From positions 112,511,259 through 112,575,258 of the forward strand of contig OZ005653.1 in NCBI GenBank assembly GCA_963930645.1: a stretch of 64,000 nucleotides of DNA, in the 5' to 3' direction. The DNA comes from Salticus scenicus (lineage: Eukaryota > Arthropoda > Arachnida > Araneae > Salticidae). The stretch's first letter is position 1; each line of letters opens with the position of its first letter. A model generated the notes under the pieces. The model searched no databases. It had not been told where the DNA came from and saw nothing but the letters and a program-made list of their open reading frames with translations. Positions 44,263 through 54,683 of the stretch are shown piece by piece. Both the position numbers and the translations under genes were made by a program.

Positions 44263-45148
44263 AAAGCCGTATTCACCAAACTTCATTAATCGAGGATTAA
44301 ACCATGGATCAGCGAATCCGAGAATTAAAGCTAACACTGGATGAAATTCCTACGGTATTCACCATGAGCTGATTACGTGATCCATGGATTAACTGGAAGA
44401 GAAATAAAAGCTTCGTTTTGATTGGCCAAGACCGAAAATAGCATTTATTCACCATTCGGCTTCTATTAACTAATCAATCGGATTAGAAGATTAAAGGGTA
44501 AAAAGCAAATTGGCAACACTCATACTCATGTTTACTTCGCTTTTGTTTACGCACGGATTAAGAATCAATTTTACTTTAGAACTGTTTTAAAAAGAATAAT
44601 CACGCAGACGACAATTGTTTACGCTACGATTTAAAATTTTGATTGTTATGATTAAGAGAATCTTAAAGCTATTAATCTTTTTTCTGCCGAAAGGGATGCA
44701 TTATTCTTTTCTGTGGCAGATGACAGCCTATTATCTAACATTCGTATTAGAAATTCCACGGAATCTTTATTTAATCGATAGCAATATCGAAATGCCACAT
44801 TATCCAAAGAATCCAAATCGTTTACTCTAATTTGGTGCACCGTCATTTTCCTTTTTTGAAAAGTTTCCAATAGTTCTAAGCTTTCAATATAACTAGTGAG
44901 AATAGATCGTCAACGTCAGCCATGTTTGTTATTTGTGTACGAAGCTGAGCTGCGGAGTGAGCATGCGTTACGAAAAGATCCGAGAATTAACTCTGTTAAT
45001 CCTCCGATATTCGAGGATCAAAAACGAAGTGTTAAAGTAACCGGAGAACTGCGGATTTTCTTTGCAGAATACCGATTTTAGTATGATCAAGCGATTACCG
45101 CTGATCCGAGGTTTAATCCGAGTGTTAAGAGGTTGGTGAATTCGGCCC
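44263..45148 (-). mobile_element. PIF/Harbinger DNA transposon, internally deleted, nested in Helitron-like A
   Basis: TTA at 44260-44262 and 45149-45151 flanks ~39-bp inverted ends: left AAAGCCGTATTCACCAAACT, right in reverse complement GGGCCGAATTCACCAACCTC. Both continue to GGATTAAA. The 886-bp element encodes only the N-terminal part of a Harbinger transposase. Ends and TTA duplication fit PIF/Harbinger. Confidence 0.88.
44652..44870 (-). pseudogene. Harbinger transposase N-terminal fragment
   Basis: The minus-strand frame of 72 codons includes FRYCYRLNKDSVEFLIRMLD, NRLSSATEKNN and LSAEKRLIALRF, matching the region before the DDE domain of HARBI1-like nucleases (F-R-L-s-K-e-x-v-x-x-L-i ... 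L-s-x-e-x-r-L-i-A-L-R-F). The catalytic DDE domain is missing, removed by an internal deletion. No separate Myb-like partner gene is present. This copy cannot make a functional nuclease. Confidence 0.8.
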
Positions 45149-45171
45149 TTAGATATCACGTGTTTTATAGT

Positions 45172-45184
45172 GGGGGGGGGGGGG
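45172..45184. repeat. Poly(G) run
   Basis: Thirteen G just outside the right end of the Harbinger element. Further G runs lie at 45597-45607. Confidence 0.9.
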
Positions 45185-45834
45185 AAATTGAAATTTTTAA
45201 ACTTTTTCAAATTTTCATTTACCTTACATTTAAATGGATATTCGGCTTGGGCAGTATATTATAAAGCTACTGTTCAATTTTCATGAAAATATATGAATAA
45301 ACAAAAAAATTACATATTTATTGGAAAAAGATTAAGTTTTCTTTTATATTATGCAGTATTTTAAATTGAGATATGCCGTTGAAATTTCGTAGTATTTGGG
45401 TTTTAATGCCCGATAATAGGATTGTGAATATTTTTGAAAGAGTACAATTATTAGGGAGAGCTTGAAAAAGGGGGGAAAGGGGCAAAAAAAAAAGAGTTAC
45501 AGCGTTTGAAATTGGTTGGTATTATTTAGATTTTAAGGCAAGGTAAATCGATTGCGGATATTTTCGAGTGTAAAATTATTATTAGCGACGGAAAGGGTGG
45601 GGGGGGGAGAACGAAGGGGCAAAAATGTAGAAAAGGAACGGGAGTTTCGGAGAAAACAATGGAATACCCAGAACTCCTTTATTCTTTAATATTTTGCAGA
45701 ATTTCGAATTTCAATTTCTGCTCACATATCGTGCTAACGATTTTTAAAGTTATATAGCCCGGAATTATGCAAGTTTCGGAGAAAACCATGGATAAGTAGG
45801 AAACAAACATTTTTATAAAAATGTCTATATTAGC

Positions 45835-46420
45835 TTTGTATCTCAGCTTCTAATTAACATAACTTCATAAGTAATATATCATTTAAAAAGTTATTTGAAT
45901 TAGAACTGATGAGTATATCTTGTAAATCTCTATCGCCAGAGGGCACTGTGATATTTTAATAATTCAATATCTAGAATTCTAATTATGCTTAAATTACTTA
46001 TAACACATCATTTGAAATATTACGGACTTTAAAACTGATATAATCTGTGAAATTCCGTACGGGAGTTTCAGGAAAACCACAAAAAAAAAGTCTAGAACAC
46101 CTTTATTACAATATCTCCAATTCTAAATATGATGCAGGCTTTCGAATTCCGATACTCCATTCACATTTCGTATTAAGAAATTTTAACACGCAAATTTCAA
46201 AAGAAAAACCACGAAGAAATCAGACACAAATTTTGTTATAACAATGCTTATATTACCATTGTATCTCAGCTTCGAAATAACATAATTTCATTGGTAAAAT
46301 ATCATTTTAAAAGTCTTTTAAACTGAAATTGAAGAGTACATATTGTAAACCTTTGTCGCCAGGGGTCGCTATGACATTTTAACAGTTCAATATCTCTAAT
46401 TCTGATTATCAGTAAATTAC
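45835..46420 (+). repeat. Tandem ~420-bp repeat inside Helitron-like A
   Basis: TGTATCTCAGCTTCTAATTA, ACATAACTTCATAAGTAATA, ATCTCTATCGCCAGAGGGC and CAATATCTAGAATTCTAATT (from 45835) recur from 46258 in the same order (TGTATCTCAGCTTCGAAATA ... TTTGTCGCCAGGGGTCGC). The block also occurs in element B at 47670-47960, showing A and B are the same family. Confidence 0.8.
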
Positions 46421-46540
46421 TTATTGGGAGAAGATTGGGAGACCGTAGGCCCCACCGGTTTGCGGATTTGCCATGATCAGAATTTTCAAGGTCCTTTATA
46501 TAGTGAGCGAACAGGTTATTTTAAATCATAAAAGGTAAAG

Positions 46541-46905
46541 TGGCGCCTTAGTCGCCACAGAGCGAAAATTTGTTACAGTTAAAATTTTAAAATCTATTTG
46601 CGGTATGAGAGTGGAAGCTGTTGTAAGTTCTAAAATGCGGATAAGGCACCGCAGTCGCCACCGAGATGGACTTAGCTAAAGTCAGAATTCTGAAAGATCG
46701 TAACACGGTGAGCGAACAGGCTGTTTCAGATATTGAAACTCGAAGAGGGCGCCGCAGACGCTACCGATCGGGAATTTACTGCAATTAAATTTTTGAAAAA
46801 GGCAATTTTCACTATATGTCAATAAGCTGTTGTAACACTTGAAACGGGAAAAAGGCGTCGCAGTCGCCACCGAGCGGGAATTTTGTAAAGTCGGATTTTT
46901 CAAGG
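46541..46905 (+). repeat. Four ~104-bp tandem units near the 3' end of Helitron-like A
   Basis: Unit starts GGCGCCTTAGTCGCCACAGA (46541), GGCACCGCAGTCGCCACCGA (46646), GGCGCCGCAGACGCTACCGA (46748) and GGCGTCGCAGTCGCCACCGA (46853) are spaced 105, 102 and 105 bases. Each is followed by GCGGGAATTT-like sequence and an AT-rich tail. Subterminal GC-rich tandem units are common in Helitrons. Confidence 0.85.
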
Positions 46906-47669
46906 ATCGCGAACCAGCTGGTTGCCGAAGGCGGCTAGTATATAATAAAAGAAAATGTCTGTGTCTTTCTGTCTGTCTGTTCTTCTATACGTTCAGCCCC
47001 CTATTGAACGCAGAAGTACAGAAACTGTCATAAGGAGGCTCAGGAGCCTTCCCGAGGGACTCCTGAACACATAATTTAAAATTTTAAATTAGTTTAGGAG
47101 ATAATTATCAAAACTTTGACCCATGTCGATCGAAAAATGACCAAGAATCCACGGCTTAAAAAGAGGCTTTCTATCAGCAGGCGATTTTAACCGCTGTCTG
47201 GAACGGAAACAAAACATCTTAAAGTCATTAATGTCACATGATCTTGAACTGGGGTTAAAAATTGCAAATTTCAAAATGCTTCACATTTTCTTTTTCGCAC
47301 ACAACACTCAATATACAACCTATGCAGCATAAAACCAACCTGCAGTTCAAATTTCTTCAACTTTGGTTAATAAACAAAGCACTTACATTTTAATTGCAAA
47401 TTAAATTTTATTCTAACACGTAATCTATCTTTCAATAGACGATAGGAGTTTCCATAGCAACGAAATGCATTTGAAGGTACTAAAAAAAATACTTTTTCTT
47501 TTTCTTTTTACTTCCATTACCCGACTACCGTGATATATATGTTCTAGGGACCTAAAAAATATTTATTTTTCTTTTTAATCCATTAACCGACTACCGTAGA
47601 TAATGGAATTAGAGATTTCACGTGATTTACATATTTTAGAATGTCCTGATTAGGTTTTCTTTTGTATCT

Positions 47670-47960
47670 CAGCTACTAATTAAAATAATTTCATAAGTAA
47701 TACATCATTTGAAAGTTTGTTGATTATGAATTCAACAGTAGATTACAGAAATTTCTACCGCCAGATGGCGCTGTAATATTTTAAAATTTCAATATTTCAA
47801 ATTATAATTATTATTACATTATTTTTAATACATCATTCGAAAGATATTTTAAAGTTCTTTTATATTATCGAAAGTGGAATTCGAGATTTCACCTGATTTA
47901 CATTTTTAAGGTGTCCTCATTAGGTTTTCTTTTGCATCTCAGCTAATTGAATTAGACCGT
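47670..47960 (+). repeat. Helitron-like family block shared with element A
   Basis: TTGTATCTCAGCTACTAATT, AATAATTTCATAAGTAATAC, ATTTCTACCGCCAGATGGCG and TTTCAATATTTCAAATTATA match the 45835 and 46258 blocks. A second partial start lies at 47932. Confidence 0.75.
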
Positions 47961-48004
47961 TCAAAATTGGTATATGTAGGTTAATTAGGAGGGGCTGGAA
48001 GGGT

Positions 48005-48560
48005 GGGGAAGGAACAAGCGCGCGCAGCGCACACGGGACTGCGCTGCCAAAGGCAGTGGGGAACCGGTCCGACATTTTACCTGTTGAGAAAAGATTACTT
48101 TAATTTTCTTTTCTTAAGAATAAAAGTTTGATTTCAGAAGGAATATGCGCGCGCTCCGCACGCATATCTTAACACGTGTGCGAGCAGCGCGCATGGGTTT
48201 GGGACCCGGTGCGAGTTTTTACCCGGTAATAAAATACTTAAAAAAAAAAAAAAAAAAATATTTTCTCAATAATAAAAGTTTGAGTTGAGAAGGAATATGC
48301 GTGCACAGCGCACGTACATTCTCACACGTGCTCGCAGCACGCATGGGTCTGCGCTGCTAAAGGCAGCGGGGTCCCGGTGTGAGTTTTTACCCGATGCTGA
48401 ATGATAATTTTTTTAATTCCGTTTCTTAAGAATGAAAGTTTATGAGTAATAACATGGAATTTTGAGAAGTCATAAGGTTGGTGAAAGAATACGCGCGCGC
48501 AGCGCACGGGTCTATGCTGCCGAAGGCAGTGGGGACCCGCTGCGCCTTTTTCCCGATCAC
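48005..48560 (+). repeat. Four GC-rich ~130-190-bp tandem units in Helitron-like B
   Basis: Each unit has GAAGGAATATGCGCGCGC-type sequence, CAGCGCAC, a GCTGC(C/T)AAAGGCAGTGGGG hairpin-forming block, CCCGGTGCGAGTTTTTACCC, an AT-rich spacer and CTTAAGAATAAAAGTTTGA. Starts lie near 48005, 48138, 48289 and 48481. Confidence 0.85.
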
Positions 48561-48669
48561 AATTGTTTTTTTTTAATCACATGATAAAAATTAATGCAAT
48601 TTTGAGACTTCATTAATTATTGTGATTCATTTAAAAATAGTGACCAGCGAACCGGGCGTATCCTGCTAG

Positions 48670-49235
48670 TATTAAATAAAATTGTAAGGTCTGACTTTAT
48701 TTAATTATAGAGTACTTACAATAGAAAAGTACTTATTTCTACAATTAATAACTTCGTTATCTATTATTTGAAAAAAAAATAAATAAACTAAATATTTCTA
48801 CACAAATTAATATTCTCCATGCCGAAAAATAAAAAAAAAAATATTTGCATGAACACTGAAGCATAAAAAAAAAAAAAAAAAAAAAAAAAAAGGTAAGGAC
48901 AACTGACTTTAGAAGAAGAGATGAATTTAATGCTTTATACGCTATCGAAAAAAAAAATTAAGAACTATGATATTTATCTAAAGTAGAAATGGTCATTTCA
49001 AAAGTTAGGTTGAAGTGTTTAGCTCCGTTTATCGAAGAGAAAGGTATAATTAGAGTGTGTGTGTGTGTGTGGGGGGGGGTCTTCTTCAAAATTTTAATGT
49101 TAAATTTGGGAAGAAACATCCAATATTACTCCGTCATAATAATCGTTTATCTAATCTTATTGTAATGCATTTTCAGAAGAGATATTTCCATATTGGCCCG
49201 CAAACCTCTTGTATTATATAAGAGAACGGTAATGG
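48670..49235. other. AT-rich DNA, no gene recognised
   Basis: Poly(A) at 48867-48891 and GT/G runs at 49056-49079. Nothing else bounded. Confidence 0.5.
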
Positions 49236-49239
49236 TCTA

Positions 49240-49280
49240 TTAACCCATTTCCTGCCATGATCCCCATTTGGGGATCACGC
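49240..49280. repeat. Possible solo piggyBac-type terminus
   Basis: TTAA at 49240-49243 is followed by CCCATTTCCTGCCATG and the perfect palindrome GATCCCCATTTGGGGATC (49260-49277). TTAA plus CCC and a subterminal palindrome resembles a piggyBac end, but no partner end was found in the window. Confidence 0.4.
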
Positions 49281-49794
49281 ATATTTGTTCTGTTGCTGCC
49301 TGGACTTTTTAACTTTCGTTTATTTTTAAAGATGTGTACTTACATCATAGTCTACTGTTAATGCATGTACTAAAACTTTTTTGTGTGATTTAAAAATTAT
49401 GCATATATATATATGGCATTTTTTCAAAATAAGTCTCGTAAATCATAGTCCTTCACAAAAATTTAAAAAAAAAAAAAAAGTTAGTTATCCGGTTAACGGG
49501 AGAAAACATAGGGATTTGTCACGAATGCATTACTTGTTTTGATAAAGCCACTTTATTAAAGCCAATCCTTCTGCTTCTACTCAGTTGATGGGTAACCTTC
49601 AGTATGAACATGTAAGTGGAACTTTTACTCTTAATGATACTGGTGTCGACTTTTGTGAATTCTATCTTGTGAAATACAAAAATTAACTTGAAATGTTTAG
49701 CATAGTATAATAGATATTTAATGAATTATGGAGTTGATAAATCATTAGTAATTGTAATATTTTACATAATATGTGTTTATTAAAATTACATATA

Positions 49795-49798
<4 letters not shown>

Positions 49799-49854
<56 letters not shown>

Positions 49855-49882
49855 GGGGGGGTGTGGGTGGGTGGGTGTGGGT
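49799..49882. repeat. (TA)n, (TG)n and G-rich compound repeat
   Basis: TA run 49799-49844 followed by GTGTGTGTGGGGGGGG and TGGGTGGG-type sequence to about 49882. Confidence 0.95.
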
Positions 49883-50190
49883 GTATTTGTTTTTTATTAA
49901 GTATTTTATCAAATGTGCTTAAGTAGTATAAAAATGAATTTGAATGGATGTGGTAGGGAGGATGTTAAGTATTGCCTCTCTCATTTACGAAATGTATTAG
50001 ATACTGACATTGAGTTTATCACCATGGTTCATATGCATTAAACTCGCAAGAAAGAAAGAAGATGCTGTGTTTATTTACGCCGTCTGAGTGGGTAGTTTGT
50101 AGAATTTGAGATTGTGTTCACTGAAGTTATGTTATATTGAGGAAATTTTATGAGTAAAATAATCTTTTAGTATAGTCTACTAAAGGTTTT
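49883..50190. other. AT-rich DNA, no gene recognised
   Basis: Nothing recognisable. Confidence 0.5.
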
Positions 50191-50654
50191 AATTAACCCT
50201 AGCGTCAATGACCAGGTACCCGGGTACCTTTTTGCGTGAATCATCGTAATTTTAGTCTTTTCTAATTAAGACTCGGCAAAATCGCTTTTAATCCTCGTTA
50301 TTTACATGAATCTGAACTGAAACATACAATTGTAACCTTTTTTGGGAAATTTTATTATTGGGTTTTTTTGCATTAAACTTTCTTATACGATTACTCAATA
50401 TCCAGGTACCCAGGTACCCATTATTGTTTCTCATCTACATGTAAAATCTATCTGATTTTTATTATGAAAAATATAATAAAGCATAATAATAATTATTTAT
50501 AATAATAATAATAATAATAATTATTATTATTATTATTAGTAGTAGTAGTAGTAGTATCTTGACAAATAAAATTACAGAAAAAAAATAGTTTTCAACACAT
50601 ATTATTATTCTTTATTACTATTATTATCCAGAAAAATATAATTACTGATAAAAA

Positions 50655-51248
50655 TTAAGTGTCAACACATGATTTACATTGGCATATTGTAATAGAATGT
50701 TCATCACAAACTGGATTTCCGCACGTTTTACACGATTTTCTCGTTTTTCTGCGAAGTTTTTTCGGAGCAAAAAGACATGCTTGGCAAACTCCAACAACTG
50801 GCTTTCTACCTGTTGAATCACGTGCCTGAGAATCTGTAGTAGTACTGGAGCTGGACGGCATCTCTACTCGGTTTGAGGTTTTCAAAATGCTTTCTAATCT
50901 GGTTGGAAAATGTCGCATGCTCTGAATATTTGTTGACCGTTTCTGAATTGTTGGAAGACATAAGCTTTCACCTAACTGACGCAAAAATAAACGGCGGTCG
51001 TTCTTTTTATGGCTGCGCATATCGACATTAGCTATATATATAATATAAGCAGCTAGAGCAGATATGTGCAAAATGTTGAAAAAAAGTGCAAGTGGCCATC
51101 TTTTCGTTTGTCTCTGAGATGTATACTTTCGAAGCATCTGATCCATCATGTCAACACCAGACTTTGTTTTGTTGTAAAACGTAATGATTTCTGCCTTTTG
51201 GCAGGCCCCAGAGGTGCTTCTATCATGATGTAAAGTAGAAAGTAATAG
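50655..51248 (-). pseudogene. piggyBac transposase C-terminal fragment
   Basis: Open on the minus strand from about 51248 to a stop at 50655. It begins LHHDRSTSGACQKAEIITFY then NKTKSGVDMMDQMLRKY, the block around the last catalytic aspartate (D of GVDMMDQM). It continues TKRWPLALFFNILHISALAA and DRRLFLRQLGESLC, the helical region after the catalytic core. The C-terminal zinc-binding domain reads VCQACLFAP, KTRKSCKTCGNPVCDEHSI and CQCKSC, with Cys/His at 122, 125, 140, 143, 148, 151, 156/158 and 161 counted from the Met at 51147-51149. The N-terminus and the earlier catalytic residues are absent, so this copy is non-functional even though the remaining frame has no stop. Confidence 0.92.
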
Positions 51249-51252
51249 TAGA

Positions 51253-51254
<2 letters not shown>

Positions 51255-51295
<41 letters not shown>

Positions 51296-51310
51296 TACAT
51301 ATATATATAA
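51255..51310. repeat. (TA)n tract inside the piggyBac element
   Basis: About 18 TA dinucleotides plus flanking TA/CATA repeats at the point where the transposase coding sequence ends. Confidence 0.95.
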
Positions 51311-51807
51311 GCGAAGTGATTGCAATAGGCCGATTTCTATCGAAATCAACCTAAAATAATAAAATAGTATTTAATTTTTAGCTGATATAGAAATTTAAGT
51401 CTAAAAATTACGAAAATGCATTACATTGCATACTGCCTTGCAGATAATTCTTCCATTTCTTCTTAGTAAAGTTGTGATAAAACGTAATTACTTATTCATT
51501 ATGAAACACCAAAAACCTGCAATCAATTGTAATGACAATACTAAGAAAACTGTCCGTTTCTTGCACACAAACTAAAATGAAACGCGCGTAAAACGTGGGG
51601 AAAATAACGAGCCTTTTTGGTCTTTCAGTAAAATCAGGGTAGATACAATTCACAAGGAGGGCGATAATAAAGAACACTTCCATTTACATATAAGGGGTGT
51701 AGAAGGAAAACTGATTTCCTCTTTACTCTTTCGAAATTCGATGCGAGTACCGCGGTACCCGGTCATTGAGAGTAAGGGAAACGTTTGGTCATTGACGCTA
51801 GGGTTAA

Positions 51808-52114
51808 GTGGCGAAGTATATTACTCTCCAGTATTAACATTTCATTACCTTGTTATAGTTACTGGATAATAATAATAATAATTATTATTATTATAAAAAC
51901 AATATTACATTATCTTTCACATAATACATGTCATGTCAACTTTTAATTAAAAAAAAAAGAATTATAACAGTTATAAAATTTTACAAAAATAAATGCCTGA
52001 AGTATACGAAATAAGAAAATATAAAGAAATCTTACCAGTGAAATTTAATAGATCCTCTTTTGACATAACTTTCTTTACTTCCTTTTACAGAACAGACATT
52101 CATCATTCCTTGCG

Positions 52115-52152
<38 letters not shown>

Positions 52153-52983
52153 TATCTTCTTCGGAAGAGAACTTAAAGTTTACGGCGTGGCGAGACAATT
52201 TCAACTTGGGCCACTTTCGCTTACTGTAGTGTTAGTTATCATGTGACATTTCAAAAATGCTCTATCTTACACGAAATAATTCCATTGCATCATCTACTGT
52301 AATAATGGGTTGGAATTAATTTTTACTAAAAATATATTGTCAAATATTTGAATTTCAGTTAGGTTCACTGGAATTCAAATTTCACTTTCTTCAATTGTTT
52401 CTTAATCTTGCATTTCGTATTTTGCTAAAATTATTTGAAATTATTAAATCACAGTGAAATGAATGAAGGATTTGTATTTTAAATTAGAAAATAGGAATTT
52501 TATTATAAAAAAAAAACGGTAAATTATTCGACTATATTAGAATTTACATAATAGACGAAGCATTTCATTAATTTGTAATATTATCATGACTTTTATTCTT
52601 ATAGCATTAAACATTTGCATTTCACTTTTCATATACGATCCGTGAGTTCAGTGTTCTAATTTCAATTAACTATAACTTATTTAATTTTAATGATTCCTGT
52701 ATGCTGTATTTTGATATGTTGTAGCATGAAAAGTAATGTTTTTCTAAATGACCAAATTCTTGTAGTGAAGTCCTATAAAAAATTGAATGTGTAACATTTT
52801 GAAAATTGACTAGAAGAAATTTTTATTACCGTGTGCTATTTCATACCTTATTTTAAATATATTTCCATTTTAAATTGTCTTCATTTTCAGTAGAAAATTA
52901 AAATGTGTTTCAAACTTTTTTCGAAATTATGTGTAATTCTATCAATTTAAGTTTTTTTCCTTAATATATTTAACTTCCTAATA
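51808..52983. other. AT-rich DNA, no gene recognised
   Basis: (AAT)n/(ATT)n at 51867-51895 and poly(A) at 52116-52150. Nothing else recognised. Confidence 0.5.
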
Positions 52984-53761
52984 CAGTGAAACTTGAATAA
53001 TTCGAACTTGTTTAATTCGAAATTCTGGATAATTCGAATGTTTTACACGGTCCCATGAGTTTTGTATTAAAATAATGTAAAAAAATCATGGATAATTCGA
53101 ATTCTATTTTGGATAATTCATACGATTACCTTTAAAATATTACTGTAAAATTTGTTCCCGAGATTTTTCTCAGCTAAAGTGCATTATTTTTTTTAACAGT
53201 CTTTCAAAAGAAGGATGAACAAGTACAAGAGTTATTTCCTACTTATGCATCAGAAGAAGATGTGGTCCATATACATGAACTTCGAGGTTTTTTTTTTTAA
53301 TTGAAAGTCATTTCTAATGTACAGTTAAGAGTCTAAGAACATAATTTGACAAGGATTTATTTAACAAAACAGTATTAACTCTACTTTTTTATATAGGAAT
53401 TTTTGCTAGTGTTCCGATACTTTTGTTACCGAGTAGAAGATTCTGTTTTTGTATCAAAAATAGGTTGAAGTCATATGCTATGACACAAAGATTGTACTTA
53501 AAAAAGCAATATATCTGACTATTTTTTAAAAAGTGTTGAATAATTAAGCACGTAATTTTTTTTTTTGATTTAATGGGAGGGGAGGGGGGGGGGATTGGCA
53601 GTATTCTTAATTATAAAGTTTATGTGTTAAATCTTTGATCTTAGAGTTTTATTTTTTAATTTATCTTTTCTTTTTGGGAAAATAGTATATGTAATTTGAA
53701 GTTTTGGATATTTCGAATTTTTCCCTGGTCCCTTCAGCTTCGAATTATCCAAGTTCTACTG
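52984..53761. mobile_element. pogo/Tigger-like element relic
   Basis: TA at 52982-52983 and 53762-53763 flanks ends CAGTGAAACTTGAATAATTC and, in reverse complement, CAGTAGAACTTGGATAATTC. The left subterminal region repeats GATAATTCGAA-type motifs (52995, 53011, 53029, 53093). The right side has TTCGAATTTTTCCC and TTCGAATTATCC. Repeated ATAATTCGAA motifs beside CAGT ends are typical of pogo/Tigger elements. Only about 780 bp long, with no convincing transposase frame. A MITE half-copy (53341-53433) lies within. Confidence 0.7.
53341..53433 (-). mobile_element. Half copy of the 41225-41437 MITE
   Basis: AAGAACATAATTTGACAAGG, ATTTATTTAACAAAAC, ACTCTACTTTTTTATATAGG and AATTTTTGCTAGTGTTCC then GATACTTTTGTTACCGA match the right arm of the 41-kb MITE in the same plus-strand order. 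The left arm is missing. It lies inside the pogo-like element. Confidence 0.85.
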
Positions 53762-53769
53762 TATATACA

Positions 53770-54365
53770 TTAAATTTAGTTATTTCCTGATAAATATGCT
53801 GTCTTTAAGATATTAAAACGAAAAATTAAAAATATACCTTTATGTTAACAAAAAGTAATAGTTATTTAAAATGAATAAGTTTATAACTCTTCTTAGGCAT
53901 TTATTATCTTAAACAATCACTCAATTCGACAAAAAAAAAGTTTGTCTTTTAAATACTTGTCAAGAGAAGCCCTTACAGAAAGCGGATATAAAGTAAATAA
54001 ATCTTACAAACACTCAAAGAGACATTTCGTTCAAATAAATATTTTGAAACAAATTTATATAATTGTATACAATGCATTTTTTTTTATGACAGTTTTGACA
54101 AGAATAAGAAACGTGGTTTGTTTAAAAAAAATACATTTAAGAATTCCACGTACAATCATTAACTAAGAACGTATAAGGATAACTCTTTGACATTCGATTC
54201 ATGAAAGTTTGAAATACTAAATGTAATAAATACAAAAATTATTATAATTACTATGAAATGTATGTGATATTAATTAATAACATCCTTGACTGTTAATGGT
54301 TAATATTATATGTAATTCCTTTTAACTTTATGTTAACATATACTTATGGAATATTTTATTTAAAA
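53770..54365. other. AT-rich DNA, no gene recognised
   Basis: A 74-codon open frame at 53942-54166 has no recognisable domain. Confidence 0.5.
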
Positions 54366-54490
54366 CTAGGGGGCTCTGTCTCCTGCTCGCTCCACTCACT
54401 AACCCCGATGGAGTCTTCTCCTCCCCCCCAACTCATTTTACTTATTAACACATGGAGAGCTCTGCCCACCTATTCGCTGTTTTCTTTCAT
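54366..54490 (-). mobile_element. Possible Helitron 3' end fragment
   Basis: On the minus strand the sequence runs GAGTGGAGCGAGCAGGAGAC then AGAGCCCCCTAG followed by T. GAGCGAGC plus a GC-rich hairpin-like block and a terminal CTAG-T is a frequent Helitron 3' end in arthropods. Only about 100 bases look related. The hairpin is weakened by substitutions. Confidence 0.4.
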
Positions 54491-54683
54491 TGAAAAGGAA
54501 TATTAGTAGTGCATATTACAAGACAAAAGCAGAATATTATTATGGAAATCCTCATATTCAATGTCAAATTGAAATATATAATATTTATATATATTTTTAA
54601 TAGAAAGAAATTCATAAAATCTAGACCATTTTGCATTACAGCTTTAGTATATGACCCTTTTTATTTATTTTTTACAACCTTAG

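Larger units (their letters stand above)
43777..46938 (+). mobile_element. Helitron-like element A (contains a Harbinger insertion)
   Basis: The 5' region starts TCTCTCTATATATA and continues AAATAAAAGAAGATATCTGT, CTGTCTGTGCATCTATACGT, TCAGCCCCTACTGAACGCAG, the leader style of many arthropod Helitrons and shared with element B. The 3' end is AACCAGCTGGTT then GCCGAAGGCGGCTAGT: a short GCC/GGC hairpin followed by CTAG and a T, the Helitron 3' signature (CTRR|T). It carries ~104-bp tandem units near the 3' end and no Rep/helicase ORF, so it is non-autonomous. The assignment rests on end structure alone. Confidence 0.6.
46940..48669 (+). mobile_element. Helitron-like element B, immediately downstream of A
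   Basis: Starts TATAATAAAAGAAAATGTCT, then GTCTGTCTGTTCTTCTATAC and GTTCAGCCCCCTATTGAACG, close to the leader of A. Ends CGAACCGGGCGTATCCTGCTAG followed by T (CTAG at 48666-48669). It holds the ~260-bp TCTCAGCT(A)CTAATTA block twice (47670, 47935) and four GC-rich tandem units at 48005-48560. No Rep/helicase ORF. The A 3' CTAG directly abuts the B start. Confidence 0.65.
50197..51803 (-). mobile_element. piggyBac-family element, internally deleted
   Basis: TTAA at 50193-50196 and 51804-51807 flanks ends CCCTAGCGTCAATGACCA (left) and the same 18 bases in reverse complement (right). Subterminal palindromic repeats occur at both ends: AGGTACCCGGGTACC near 50213, AGGTACCCAGGTACC near 50404, and GTACCGCGGTACC at 51748-51760. 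At ~1.6 kb it is shorter than a full piggyBac (usually ~2.4 kb or more). The transposase survives only as its C-terminal part, and a (TA)n tract at 51255-51289 lies where upstream coding sequence should continue. Confidence 0.92.

Noticed and set aside
51146..51349. 67-codon minus frame overlapping the piggyBac C-terminus
   Set aside because: Mostly Tyr-Ile repeats from a (TA)n tract. The real piggyBac frame on the same strand is a different one.
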